A DNA stretch of 64,000 nt from Babesia bovis T2Bo (GCF_000165395.2 NC_010575.1:1845001-1909000); one strand, 5' to 3'; numbered from the stretch's first letter, positions 44,163 to 56,667 are shown. Program-made: numbers and translations. The notes: generated by a model not told the origin, from the letters alone.

Positions 44163-47100
44163 ATGGAGCTTAAGAAGCAAGAGAGCTTCACCAATGTGCC
44201 TTTAATGTTTGTTAATGAAGATGACGTAAATGATGTCTACCCCGTACCGCAAGAATACCCATATAGGCAGCAACCAACACAGAGTGGAGATAGTGTTAAT
44301 GATGCGATATATCCCGTGTTGCCAAATAAGATGAAAACGGCGCGTAATACTTTGGTCTCATATAGCCCAGCAATAAGTGATCGCCATCTTGCTTCAGATG
44401 TTCTCAAAAGGCTTGACTCACAACTATCCACACATGTAGATAGAGCTATTACTAACGTGGGAACAGACATCGAGCCACCAACAAAAAACAAGAATGTATT
44501 TTTATCACCGGTAAGTAACGCCTATTAAAACCCTATCATTATTATACAGGAATTTGCAAAAAAACGCAGACAAATGCTTTTTGCAAAGCAATGGAAGAGA
44601 AATGCCATTAATGAATATATGGTGAAGTACTATGCTTCAAAATTCCAGCCGACTGAAGACGTATCACTGAAACAACATATATGTAATACGATAGGTGGAG
44701 ATCACGCATTAAGAAATTTTTTTGAATTAAAAAATGGTTCAGATCACAAGCTAAGGAAAGATGAAACAAATGATATGGTAAAAGATTGGATTGAAGCAGG
44801 ACCTCAATACTCCCAAGTGCTTAGCGATGCCCTTAAGAAATATCATGATTATCTGTACAAAAGAAACAGAGACAATAGCGACGTCAAGCGTAAGGTAGCG
44901 TCTACATCTAGGTACTTTTTCGAAATGTTGGCGGAAGCAAAGGAATGCGAACGTAAAATGAACGAACGTATGCTGGTTACCGAAGAGAGATTATATGGCA
45001 GGAAGGATTTTATTGCCGATATAGAAAAGGAAAACCAACTAAATAGAAATAGGTGCAAAAAGCTGTATGCCATGTATCTACAGTGTCAAAGGAGATGTGA
45101 TGAATGGGTCAGAAATGCCCATGTAACACAGAATACGGCTAGAAATACATCTCAGCAAAATACATCATTCTATGGCCATCAAGCTGATAATAGAGTACAA
45201 ATACAGGCAAATGCTGATGGATTAGCAGAAGCTACGGCAGCCAATATAGCAGAGGTTCCACCTAATAATTATAACATGGAAGCTTGCAACACTACGGCAG
45301 CTACTGGAGCACCACCTGCAACACGAAATAGAGATCCGCATGTATTGCACATTACACAATCAACGGGAACATTGAACGATAGAAGAGATACCAGCGAGCG
45401 TTTGCTAGCCAATCAATATGAGGATAGAGGGAGTAGCGTGAATGGCAATGCCCCTTCTGCAGGAATACAACCCTCAGAAATGCCTTGCCAAACAGAAAAT
45501 TATAACAATGAAGTGGGAAAGAATGCTCCAAATCCTAACCAGGCGCTTTATTCAGGCTCGTGGGATCCATTGGTATGTAGGCAAACAGAGGGAAAGAGGT
45601 TGAACCAATATGTTGTAAACAAAAGAACTACATCCGCTGATGATACTCTGACTCCGACAAGAAGGTTACGCGAAGTAGATGCCAGTATTTCATTGATCAA
45701 TCCTGGAGAAGTGCCTCCAGATGGTAAGACAGCAGATGTAGATAGTGGAGATCCCGTTACACCAACTCAACTCATGAGCGGAAGCGTTAACAGAGTTAAT
45801 GAGTTGCAACTGTCTAATCGGTTGAGTTCAGTGGGTGGAGTCAACCGATGGATATACAGTAAGATGGAGGAAAGAGGAGAACTTGATGGATACAAAACAC
45901 TTCTTAACGAACTGAGGTCATTACTGTTCGCCAAAGGCGGTACTGTACTAGGATATTACTCGTTACCACAAGCTCTGGAGTGGCTTGACGAAACCGATGC
46001 AAATAGAGTTATAATACCACCCAGCCAAGAAAGTTTCAGGGATGGTACACTGTATACGACATGTTCATTTGCTGAAATCAAGTTAATGAAAATACTACAA
46101 GGTGGCATATACCTCCTAAGATCAAAGCCGCGCACCAAAGTTTTTGATGAGGCTGTCCTGCAACAGATTCTAGATGCAAATAGCGAACTTTTCGAATTAA
46201 AGAAGAGATTGGACAACGGAAGATGCTCCCTTTACAAGAAGCTTAAAAGAGACTGGGCTGAAAGGAATTCAAAATGGGCAGGATTTCCACCACTAAAAAG
46301 AGGATACCGATTGCTAAATATGTTAGGTAAAGGAGGTTTTGCAGAAGTATGGGAAGTATTAGACCCAATCACTTTGACAATACAGGCCGCTAAATTACAT
46401 ATTTTGTCTAACGATATGAATCAAATTGAACGTGGCAACGTAGTAATGAGGGTAAAAAATGAAATTGATATACACAAGACATGTAGAACACATAAAAATA
46501 TAGTTAATATGAAAGCATGCTTCGAAATGGGAGATAACATGTTGGCCACTATTCTAGAGTTATGTGATGACGGTGACCTAGACCATTATATTAAACTTCA
46601 CGCACCAGTGCCAGAAAAACTAGCGCTTACGTGGACTTATCAAATACTTGAGGGACTTCATTACATGAAAACGTTACCAGAAGGAAGAGTCCATCACTGC
46701 GACCTTAAACCTGGTAATATATTAAAGCACAAGGGAAACATTAAACTGGCAGATTTCGGACTCTCAAAGGTATGTTCAGTACAAAAGCATTTGCCATGCA
46801 ATGTATAGATGGTTCCGCATGAATCGACAAGGGAGCTTTGGGGAGGTGGTGGTACTATTTTCTACCAACCCCCTGAATGTCTGGTCGCTAACGTTCGGAA
46901 CAAACAAGTAGTCCTAACCGACAAAATAGATATATGGGCAGTCGGATGCATCCTATATGAAATGCTGTATAACACCCGACCATTTGGATTCGGAGGAGGT
47001 AAAAAGTCACTATCAGGTATGTAAATACACATCACATCGCAATACTGCATTAGAGAGAATGTATCAAGCCATACTTAGTGGTGTTAAATTCCCATCGAAC

Positions 47101-47264
47101 GATAATGTGTCGGAAGAATGCAAGGTAAGTAAACAGGCCTACATTTAATGCTGTGATAGAACCTGATGCTCCGATTCCTTGCATTCGATCCTTCAATGAG
47201 ACCATCCATAGAGGAAGCCATGGCATCACCCATATTCCACATGGACGTAGGAGATTCCACCTGA
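44163..47264 (+). CDS. TLK: Tousled-like Ser/Thr protein kinase
   Basis: Exons 44163-44510, about 44550-46770, then three or four short ones, total roughly 980 aa. N-terminal 600 residues are low complexity with one charged helical region (KAKECERKMNERMLVTEERL region, about residues 230-290). Kinase domain: YRLLNMLGKGGFAEVWE, AAKLHIL (Lys of the AxK site), RVHHCDLKPGNIL as catalytic loop, KLADFGLSK, TIFYQPPECLV and DIWAVGCILYEML. The tousled family has exactly this gly-lys-gly-gly-phe glycine loop, asp-leu-lys-pro-gly-asn-ile-leu loop and pro-pro-glu-cys activation end. HCD replaces HRD, close to the HYD seen in TLKs. TLKs phosphorylate ASF1 in replication-linked chromatin assembly. Start at 44163; stop 47264. 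Confidence 0.88.
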
Positions 47265-47273
47265 ACAAGCATA

Positions 47274-48139
47274 TCAAATGTCAAAAACGTCGTTTAATGC
47301 TAGTTCCCGGCTCCTGTGATACGGGCGTACGAACGCGTATCTTTGCAAATCTAATGCTTTAGAGACTAAATTGGCATCTCTCTGGCTTTTTCCTTTATAT
47401 TTATATTTATATTTCACACGCTGCTTTATCTTCCTATGGCAACTCGTATTTGTCCTGCCGCAATCCTCCTGGTTGTAAATGCGATGTCCTATATTGCGAT
47501 ACCAACGAAGATAACCACGGAAACGATCTGCGCAGCGATGTATATCATGTGCGTCATTGTCCATAGAGCTTTCGGCAGATGGCGGTGAGGGAAACAAAGT
47601 AGTTATAGTATCTTTGATGCCCGAAGCATCCAAATCTGATGTATCCTTTGCATGGGCACGCTTAATTGCAGTTGTAACCACTATTTTGCAATACGACTCA
47701 AATGTATAAGCTATAGAACGTTCAAGACTTCTACACCAAGACAGCGGTTCAGACACCCCGGTGTTTGGTTTTTGAGCACTATCTACGAACGGCGAATCAT
47801 TTTCATTATCGGCAGAAGATGCCTCTAGCTCCCGAAGATGTCGATGTACATAGTCCTTCCAAATCTTGCTACCCATTCTTATTAAAGATTTTTTAGGTAG
47901 GTACAAGGATGCAACAGTAATTATGATGCGATAATCCTCAATCCCTTCAAAGCCTGTGCGTCTAAGCTCCTGCGACAACCTCCGATGGGAAGCATTAACA
48001 TTCCCATCACAGTCGTAGAAGAAAAGCTATTACACAAATATACCTGACTTCGCAGTTTGAGAATTAAACTATGCGTGAAAAACGAGAGATGGTGCCTACA
48101 CCATATACGGAGCAGCACTTCAACAAAGTCTGCAGCGTG
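47274..48139 (-). CDS. Hypothetical protein, 5' end unresolved
   Basis: At least two exons: one opening after an acceptor at 48139 (HAADFVEVLLRIWCRHHLSF) and one running to the stop at 47274, joined by a short intron near 48000-48018. Conserved-looking helices FFYDCDGNVNASHRRL, TGFEGIEDYRIIITVASLYLP and IWKDYVHRHLRELE, then a polar, basic C-terminal half with a KYKYKYKGK run. No family recognised. No in-frame ATG in the first visible exon, so a further exon is expected upstream. The stop lies only about 9 bp from the stop of the convergent kinase. Confidence 0.55.
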
Positions 48140-48249
48140 CTATAAGAATGGCACACATTTAGAAAAAATGAGAAAAAATGTAAACAGTGATCATAATTTT
48201 AAATGAAGCAATGTAATGTTACCTAAATAGTTGTGCTGTAACGCGGCAC

Positions 48250-51161
48250 ATGTATCCAGGAATATACTATGCTCCAACCGAAAGCAAAATGGAGCGCGGA
48301 TTGAGGAATTTCATAATCATTATTGCAATGGACGTCATTGTATTCGTATCCAGTGTAATAGTATGGTGTCATAAACGAAGCAAAATTATAGATCTGGTAC
48401 GCAATGGCTTGCAAGGATTACCGTTCCTCAAAAGCAAAAAGAACTCTGCTAAATTACCTTCTAAAGATATGCGAAAGGCAAGTAAAATCCTGGAACATGC
48501 AATGTCAACTGATATAGAATGCAGTGGTAAGTCTAAAGAGGAATTTTGTCATATAAGATAACGCCTAGGTATATACTAATAATACCATGTATAATAGATT
48601 TGCAGATGGTGATATAGATTCATACAGTGATGTATCAAACTGCAACAGTGATATGAAAGATGAAGATGAGAGTGCAACTAATTGGTCGTTGTATGTTTCT
48701 TTAGCAAAATCAAGGAAGAAAACAAAAGTGCCTATTATAAAATCTACCGTTAAGGAAGGATCTTGGTGGTACTACCTGTTATATGGAAAGCATGATAACA
48801 TAAGGAACAATGAGGCTGTACTGTATCTTAAGTTCGTACGTAGCACATGCATTATGTTATGTATATGCTCCGTCGTATCAGTTGTGTCTAACATCGTCAT
48901 GTTTACCCATCTAGCAATCAACAACAAGCCACAATTTCTTTTTACATATTCATTTGAAGATATGAGGAGGTGTAAAGTGACAGTATGGACACTTTATGCG
49001 ACCGTGTGGATTTACTCCTTTATTGTATATATCCATATATTGAAATTCAGACGAAAGGTAAACAGAGGGAAACAAATTACGGTTATGCTCAGACCACAGC
49101 TTCATACTATTATGATTTGTGGTTTTGATAAAAATATCACCGACCCAATTAAGTTCTATAAGCACTTTGAGAAATATTTTCCCGAACACGTTCTTGCTGT
49201 ACATATTGTTTATGATCACAGTAAACGCATGCTTTTAGAAGAAGAACTTGAGGCAACAAAAGCACAGTTGTGCTTATGTAGAGATATGTCATTTCTTTTA
49301 CAACAAAATCGCAAAACAAAGAATGACTCTTCAAAGACTCACTCATATGAAGAAGTTCAGGAACCTAAACCATCTACTGCAAAACCGCGTCGATCACGTT
49401 CATGTAGTGACCTACCATCGAAGGGGCAGAATGATGAAAAAAGAGAAACCATTCAAGAACTTAGGGCATCATTATCGTCAACGAATCTCGTATTGCCACC
49501 TACAGAAGCAAAACGTGAAAGTCCAAAGCCCTCATCAAACTTCGGTAGAGGCGTTGTTCGGCAGATTACTCGATTCATAGCAGGCAACGCCAGCGTATTA
49601 CAATCACAACAAGGAATTGATAGCGCCGATGATTTTGGGGAGCATTTTGCTGGATTGTTGAAAAAGGTCAAAGAACTAAAAGAGAAAATACAAGAGGAAG
49701 TTAATGCCACACATTCAACGTCTGCCAAAGTATGCTTTGTATCATTTGCTGACTCTAATATCGTAATGCACATTCTTAGGGATCGTAACATTCTCGAAGC
49801 TATGCCGGAATGGAGAATAAGACCGGCACCGCACCCAAGAGATATCATATGGAAGCATCTTCACATACCCAGATATGTAATTTTCCTCAAGATGGTTGGA
49901 TGTAATCTGTTGCTTGTTTCTTTTTATATTGTTGTAACATGGGTATTATCGCATCTTAACCTGTTACAGACGGTGAAAAGCAGAGAATTAGCAGATGGTA
50001 ATTATTATAACAAAAAGGATATATATTTATTAGCAGGTGCAACTTCAGGCTTCAGTATCAACGATCTCACAGAAAGATCGTTCTGGAGTGCGTTGATGCC
50101 GCCGTTGGTTATGGCAACACTTAACACATGTGTCCATCCATCGCTGATTAATTTGTTCTCAAAGAAAATTGGTATGTTGTGTATTTAACTTTTGTGATCG
50201 AGTATAGGATTTTGGACTCAGTCTACGTATCAGAGATATCTGTTATTTGGGCATGTGTTCTATCTGGTTATCAATACCATATTGATACCTTTAATCGCTT
50301 CTATGATCGCATTCTGGGTAGGTAGCACCTAGGTATGTTCTAGCATCGTGCAGAATATCTTCAACGGGGCGTTTGATTCACTTTCTATTGATCTTGGAAA
50401 GGTGTTGGTGAACACTACGTGGAGATTTTCAACTATTTACGTGCTAAACGCCATATTCCTTGGTTCAAGTAACCAGCTGCTGCAGCTCTCCCAAATCTCA
50501 AGTAAGCGTCTCTTTTATAGTGCTAGATAGAATTCAGTGAGGTCCTTATGTATTTATTTTCTTAAATTCGATCTTGGAATAACCAATTTCGATTTTGGAT
50601 ACTGGTATGCTTTCCACCTCTCGATTTTAACGCTAGTGATGCTCTTCAGGTTTGTTTTTAATGAAACAAAAGACTATTTGTTTTTAGTTTGTTCGTACCG
50701 TATCTTCCTCTGTTAGGGACTTTGTATTTCGCCGTTAGATATTGCGTGGATAGACACAACATTGCGTACAACGTGCTCCAACTACCCCTGGACTCTACAG
50801 GGAAGATAGGTGCCTCAGCGGTTAAGTCTATGCTAATATGTATATCTCTCACGCAATTTTCAATGTCTGGAGTTTTTATTAACTGTCAAGGTCTCATTCC
50901 CCCTGTTTGTATAACTCTGCTATATATAGCCTCAGTGGTATGTACGCAGTGCCATTTTAAATATCATTTTTTCAGGCCACGTGGTTGCTGATGTATGAAT
51001 CTAATGCGGATTTCGTAGTTAAATTCCTAGAACCGATTTATAACTTCCAGTTAAGTCCACTCACGAAAGCAATGATGGATAGCATAAAGCTGTGCTATAT
51101 GCATCCGTGCGATGCAAAGGATTTAATCAACGGACTCAAGACTAAAATGTACGTGCAGTGA
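48250..51161 (+). CDS. CSC1/OSCA/TMEM63-type mechanosensitive calcium channel
   Basis: Multi-exon membrane protein, roughly 860 aa. First exon has a membrane helix ([21 protein letters not shown]) as OSCA proteins do; a charged loop; two helices near residues 175-260; then a long cytosolic domain with [16 protein letters not shown] and, after a Ser/Lys-rich insert, [15 protein letters not shown] and [16 protein letters not shown], the family's ala-pro-x-pro-x-asp-ile-x-trp signature. The pore-forming helices follow ([17 protein letters not shown]..., [15 protein letters not shown]..., [33 protein letters not shown]). OSCA/TMEM63 channels open with membrane tension or hyperosmolarity. The ATG at 48250 and the exon joining [10 protein letters not shown] near 48,610 are the less certain parts. 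Confidence 0.88.
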
Positions 51162-51244
51162 CTTGAATAATAATATCTAGAGAATATTTTTATGCTTTCT
51201 TTAAACCTAGAGTTAGATTTTCATTATATTTTAATCACAAAAAC

Positions 51245-51316
51245 TGCGTCAGCCGGGAGTCGAACCCGGGTCATCTGCTTGGAAGGCAGATATCATAACC
51301 GTTAGACTACTGACGC
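51245..51316 (-). tRNA. tRNA-Gly (anticodon TCC)
   Basis: 72 nt on the minus strand. Acceptor GCGTCAG/CTGACGC; anticodon stem TCTGC/GCAGA around CTTCCAA (TCC); T arm CCCGGGTTCGACTCCCGG. Pol III TTTTT follows the 3' end. No intron. Confidence 0.95.
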
Positions 51317-51724
51317 CTCCCAGGGATGCGTGATGTTTGGTTAATAATGTATCTACGCCATTAAATATACGATATAGCACCCCGTGAATATTTGCCATTG
51401 ATTAATATCATTGTTATGCAGTCAAAATCGTTTGTGTTAATATAATATTATACGTTTGCCAAGTGTTACTAGTATGTCGCAGAGCATATAAATCTAATAT
51501 ACTGGTATTTCCTGCGCCCATTTACGATATAATCCTGATCATCCAATCTAATACTCAATTGCCTTCAATGTGACACAATTTGGCGAATATATTGCCGAAT
51601 CCTCTTTGTCTAATAGCGATATGTGACTCGGGAAAAGCTGTGAATTCGAATAAATTTGATATTCAACATACGTAAGGTAGTTTTAACTGGTTCCCACGTG
51701 TTGTTAGGTCCAAGACGTCCAAAC
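51317..51724. other. Intergenic, 408 bp
   Basis: Between tRNA-Gly and the TFIIA gene. No open frame or repeat recognised. Confidence 0.5.
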
Positions 51725-52182
51725 CTAATTTATATATGAATTTTTGTAAAACCGAATAATAGCTATTTTGTCAATACTACTGTTAAGGTTAAATCCGAAC
51801 GTACCTACATTCCTACCAGGATCGCTGCCAACAATAATTACACTGTTGTCAACGCAAAAGGTCCAAATACCATTTAATTTCGAGTAATGTTGTAAACGAC
51901 CGATAAAATTTACAGACGGTAGTGCTTGTGAGTATTCCGCAATGAAATTATGGTATTGCTGCAGGAAAGTGTACAACAAAATTGTAATTGTGAAGTTTGC
52001 TTCATTAATCGCTATCAACTGACTTTGGTTGCTTCTTCAAGTATCATATGTGCCGTTGTCTTAGTCATGTATGACCGTTGTACCATTTGCTGCAATGTCT
52101 CGTTAAGGGATTCTATGACGTGTGTTCTCACTAAAAGATTCTCAAAGAGAAAGTTGCTCTCAGCATCCAACATTGCTATCAT
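51725..52182 (-). CDS. TFIIA gamma subunit (TOA2-like)
   Basis: Exons 52024-52182 and 51725-51958 (65-nt intron, donor GTCAGT) give 131 codons (130 aa). N-terminal helices: LVRTHVIESLNETLQQMVQ, then THMILE-type TKTTAHMILEEATK; after the intron QYHNFIAEYSQALPSVNFIGRLQHY joined to GIWTFCVDN, which is the family's trp-thr-phe strand, and IDKIAIIRFYK near the end. Gamma pairs with the alpha/beta subunit to stabilise TBP on DNA. About 20 residues (SDPGRNVGTFGFNLN) are inserted before the last strand. Lies 40 kb from TAF9, another basal factor. The match is by motif order, without profile search. Confidence 0.8.
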
Positions 52183-52278
52183 ATATTAGGTGAATAAAGA
52201 ATAATGTGAGTTGAAGTGATGATGTTACACATAGTTGGTAGATTCTTTCTTTACATTGTATTTCTATGACATTACACA

Positions 52279-54510
52279 CTAATGACACATGCCATTGCGT
52301 AGTTTGTTAAGTTCACCCTGAAGCTGTTTTATTAATCGAGCATCTCCATCCAACTTCGCTCGTCGTGATCGCTCAAGGTCTACTGTTTCCTGATCCAGTT
52401 TAGCAGCATACTGTTTCAAAGCCTCTTCTAATTCTTCCCTCTTACCCTAATGACCATGTATCAAATATTAATATGTTGATGTTACCTCTAATATTGTTTC
52501 TCGCTGCTGTTTCAGTGAAGCTTTTATGTCACATATTTTAACACTTTGCTTCTCTTTGTATTCATCCATATGGCGCTGTCACTTCATTGAGACCCTCGAA
52601 TGATAAAATTAGACATACATGTTTCAGCCCAGATAAGCGTGAATCCCGTTCCCCTTGTGCTCTGAAATTGTGAAAAATGGTATATATCAACGTACGTATC
52701 AAATTGCGTTTTTAAATCCTCAAGAACGATGCGCGATTGGGTTATTGACTGTATGCTCTCTAAAAAATGTATTCAATTCATACCTTATTAAGTTCATCAA
52801 GTGTATCAGATATCTTTTGTGATTCTGCTTTATCTTTGTCAACTGCCTCCTCTAAAGATAATCTGGAAGCTTCCAATTCCTTCTCAGCCTTTTTTGCATT
52901 TCGACGATTAACCTATGGCAGACGATATATACCAGTCAAAATTAAGTGGACTAACCTCCAGTATATTGTTTTGCTCTTTCCACCGTTTTACATCAGCATC
53001 AATGCTGGAAAACTAATTGGGGATTCAGACAACACGAGAAAACCCATACCTCAATGTCCAATTCATTACAACTTGATTCTAATTGCTCAATCTTTTCCAC
53101 CATATTTTGTATATTTTCAAACGTTGATAGCCACTGTTTTTCCATGTTAAGCAAACTTGTTGTTTCCTCTGTCAAATTTTCATTGATAGATGACATGGTT
53201 GTAATATCGTTTGAATAATCATTTTTCTTTGATTCGGCAGTTTTTATACTATCTTCTAAGGTTGTTTTCTTTTTCTCGTATGAGTTCTATGACATTAGAT
53301 AGATGCAGATGGCAACGACTTACAAGGCAACCTGACAAATCATTCACCTTACATGCTAACGATTCACAGTAATCAATTGCCTTCGACTTTTCACCTTTCA
53401 AATCTATGATGTTCTGCTGTTGTTTTATGTTCGACTGCTTTGCTTCGGAGAAATCATCAGTTAGTTGTAGAAATGTTGCCCTGCACGATGCAATTGTGGA
53501 AGATAGGCTGTTTGATCTGATATTTTCTCATGAGCTAACAAAAAACCGCGTACTCTTCAATAAGTGTTTGTAGAGTTATTTGGTGTTTAGTGAATAATAG
53601 TTCGATCTTTTCCTTTTCATTTTTTAAAATTATGAGTTCCTCCTCACAACTTCGAAGATCCTCACAAGATATCGTGACAGAAGACTTCACCAAATTAACT
53701 TCTGTATACTTTTTTTGCTACATTAATTGATTGTACACGAAGCTGCATAGTCTTACCGTTTCAATATCTAAGTCTACTAGTACAGCATTGTGGGAAAGTG
53801 TTTGTTTTTCCAACTTTTCCTGAAACACTAAATTTATTGGAAGGCGGACCTAACTCGTGTTTTGTCAAGATTATGTTCGATATTGCAGAGATCTGATAGT
53901 AATTTTGACGCCACCTTCAAAACAATATTGTTGAAAACCTTTGGTCATACCTCTTGGGCATCATGAAGTTTTATCAAACCGATATTATAGTTACGTTGAT
54001 AAGTTCTTAATTCACATACAGTGTCGTTAATTCGTGAATATAACGTATGAGACTCTACAGCATGAAATTTGATGAATCTCTCTAACTGACTGCTATCGTT
54101 GCGGCCGAGTAGATCAGATTTTGCTGCAATTGTTTTCCCCAAATCTATGGTATGCACGCTTAACTCGTGCAACTCATCAAATAAAGATGCAATGTATGAT
54201 TTTTGTTCATCATATTGCAGCCAATTGTCCACAACGTGTTTTCTTGAATGAAATTAAAAATCATAAATGTAGTGCTTACCTTAACGCCTTAATATCATTG
54301 CGTAATTCTACGAACCTTTCAATGAATATGTTGACCTGAAACAATACTACACAGTAATTAGAGGTAGAAAATAACATTGAACAGAAATAATATTCAATCT
54401 AGATGGAATTGACTAAAAACCCAATACAGACCATCTGACAATTCTTGCTTCCCGTTTTCAATATTATCCAAGCAATGATCTAAGTCACTAAATAAGCTGT
54501 CGAAAATCAT
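52279..54510 (-). CDS. Coiled-coil protein, exon-rich, not recognised
   Basis: A chain of at least twelve exons, most 40-250 nt, separated by introns of about 33-90 nt. The joined protein (roughly 530 aa) is coiled coil nearly throughout: examples are LRSCEEELIILKNEKEKIELLF, ATFLQLTDDFSEAKQSN, SSIDADVKRWKEQNNILEVN and GKREELEEALKQYAAKLDQE before the stop. Start taken at 54510 (MIFDSLFSDLDHCL). Long uninterrupted coiled coils in small apicomplexan genes are often kinetochore, centrosome or motor-cargo proteins, but no globular domain is visible. The number of introns is much higher than in any neighbour. Confidence 0.55.
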
Positions 54511-55157
54511 TGTATGCGTATTACAGTATAATTCTGCCGAAAAATGAATATCAGGAATGGTTAATATATATGAGATATTCTATATGATTCATATCACAGC
54601 AACAACCTATTGCATGAATACGTTTTAAATGTACAGGTAAATATATAATAAAACGCCAGGAAGTACTTTTTGATAGTTATCTTACACAGCAGTCAATGAA
54701 TGTTGTGGTGTTATATATTCCAAAATAGCAAATGGAGTTTGAAAATCATGTGTCAAGGCATGCAATTTCAATTCTGTTATGTGCCTCGGTGAGATATGGA
54801 CAGAATGTTGATAATCGGTATATGAATTAGAATGTTCGAAAAATAATCTTCGATGAAAATTCAACAGAGAGAAGAGAAAGATGTGGAATATTTCATTTAG
54901 CAGGCTGCGCTGTCTCCTTGTTTCATAATAGTGTAAATGCGCTTATTGGTGCCGAAATATCATATAGAACAATAATAATGGAAAATAGGAGGCGTCTGAG
55001 GATAGATGGGGCATTTAGGAATTGGTGGGATAAAGCCATTAGAAGCATTCAAACCACCACGCGTTAACAAGCTCTAAGTAGTGAACCCGATATGAGAATA
55101 AAATTAATTCAATAAAGAACATGATTGCAAAAATTATGAGGCTATTTTAATGGGGTT
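54511..55157. other. Intergenic with an unplaced open frame, 647 bp
   Basis: A minus-strand frame open from about 54943 to 54682 encodes about 85 residues (HYYETRRQRSLLNEIFHIF... ending ITPQHSLTAV) without an ATG; it may be the last exon of an unrecognised small gene. Otherwise AT-rich spacer. Confidence 0.3.
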
Positions 55158-56266
55158 TCACCCCAGTCGATCCCTCCAAAACTCAATTTCTTGTTTCTTA
55201 TAATAACGTTTTTCATCTTCATCGACGATAAGAAGGTTAATGTAGTGTTTTACTGTGAGTTTGTTTTGTACCTTTTTATAAGTGGGGCATAGGTCTAGTC
55301 CATTGAGGTATATACGTACAGGTATGCATTCACCCTTTACTGGGGATCCATCCATCACTTCAAATGTGGTTAGCGTAGTAGTTTCCTCTACAGTAGACCG
55401 TCCTAAATGGTTTCATAAAGAATCTATGTGGACATACCCAATGTGATTGTTTCGATCCTCACAATTGCCACTTCCATGTATTTTATTGGTAATGACACCA
55501 ATAGGAAGTATACCTATAAAGGTGTTGAAACGTAATTGCGTTACTAACCTTGCCGAGTATAGTGTCGTGTAAGTGGTAAGAAGATTTATTGTATTCAAAT
55601 TCAATATGTAGCGTATCATCAATTCCAACCTCCATCTTTATAGTGTTATTTATCTGAGGCGGTATGCCGACTTTCTGCACCGCAAACATTGCATCTTTAA
55701 ATATACATCTAAGAATGAAATGTACTACTAGGGCAAACAACCCACCCTCCATATGATTTTATTATGGTGATGCGAACAAAATAGTAGAGTCTGATGTTAA
55801 CTCCCCAATATGATTCGTTTTCAATGCCCACCAAAGGGAACTTCCATTTGTAACGCTTGCTTTCGATAACACTTCCTAACACGAATAGATTCTACGGCAC
55901 AATTCTTCGTACCTGAGGCTTCGATATCCCGGGACATGGAAAAGAAGTCATATGTTCCAGTTTTATTATAAAGAGTGTCTAAATATGTAATTAAAACGGC
56001 ATTAAACTTTTGAACATACCACTCTGGCCAATGAGCTCTACTTTGATACCTTGGTGGTCAAACTGTTTACCAGGCTTTAGACTAATGAACGCTGTACCAC
56101 TGATCTCTTCGCCATCCTTATAAACAGATATTCCAGGTATATCAATATAACATACCGAAAATACAGGACATTTATCCGTTTTTTGATGTGGATCGACAAA
56201 TACTAGTGGACGACTAGGGTCTACATCAATTTCCACGTCTAGAGTACAAGGTTGCCCGAAAAACAT
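55158..56266 (-). CDS. VPS26: Retromer subunit VPS26
   Basis: Arrestin-fold subunit of retromer, which recycles sorting receptors from endosome to Golgi; in apicomplexans retromer serves rhoptry/microneme delivery. Spliced exons give [46 protein letters not shown], the asn-ser-lys-met-glu-val-gly block as [46 protein letters not shown] and the final [25 protein letters not shown] 39-nt intron (56117-56155), stop-free in frame, separates DKCPVFS from DGEEISG. Start placed at MFFGQ (56266); an in-frame extension upstream (MVGLLLEQC...) is less likely. Confidence 0.95.
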
Positions 56267-56667
56267 AGAAAACTGCGATGAAATTAAAGCAAAAATCAAT
56301 ATTAGACGCGCGCACATGTCACATTGTTCTAGTAATAAACCTACCATCTTGAAAATAACTTCGGAAGATTGATAAAATAATGCGATGTTATTGACATAAA
56401 AGGGAACTGGTAATTCCCCTTGAAAAATATTGTCTGGCTTAAAAAAAGCACTGCAATATGATTATAACGACCTCAGTCAGTTATTAATTCATAATACCCA
56501 TAGAATTTATACACACCTTTGATGTGGACTCGATTGTTCAACCCCAAACTATTGACGCCCACACACCTGAATGATAAAGATAGATATCCAACCGTTATAA
56601 TTTATAATATTAGAAGCTACAATTTAAGAAATATACACCAATGTTACGCAACCCGTTGACGTGATTT
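56267..56667. other. Intergenic, 401 bp
   Basis: Between two minus-strand genes. AT-rich; holds the VPS26 promoter. No frame of note. Confidence 0.5.

Noticed and set aside
52767..53150. Plus-strand 127-codon frame
   Set aside because: Antisense to coiled-coil exons; Ser/Phe-rich mirror of Glu/Lys codons.
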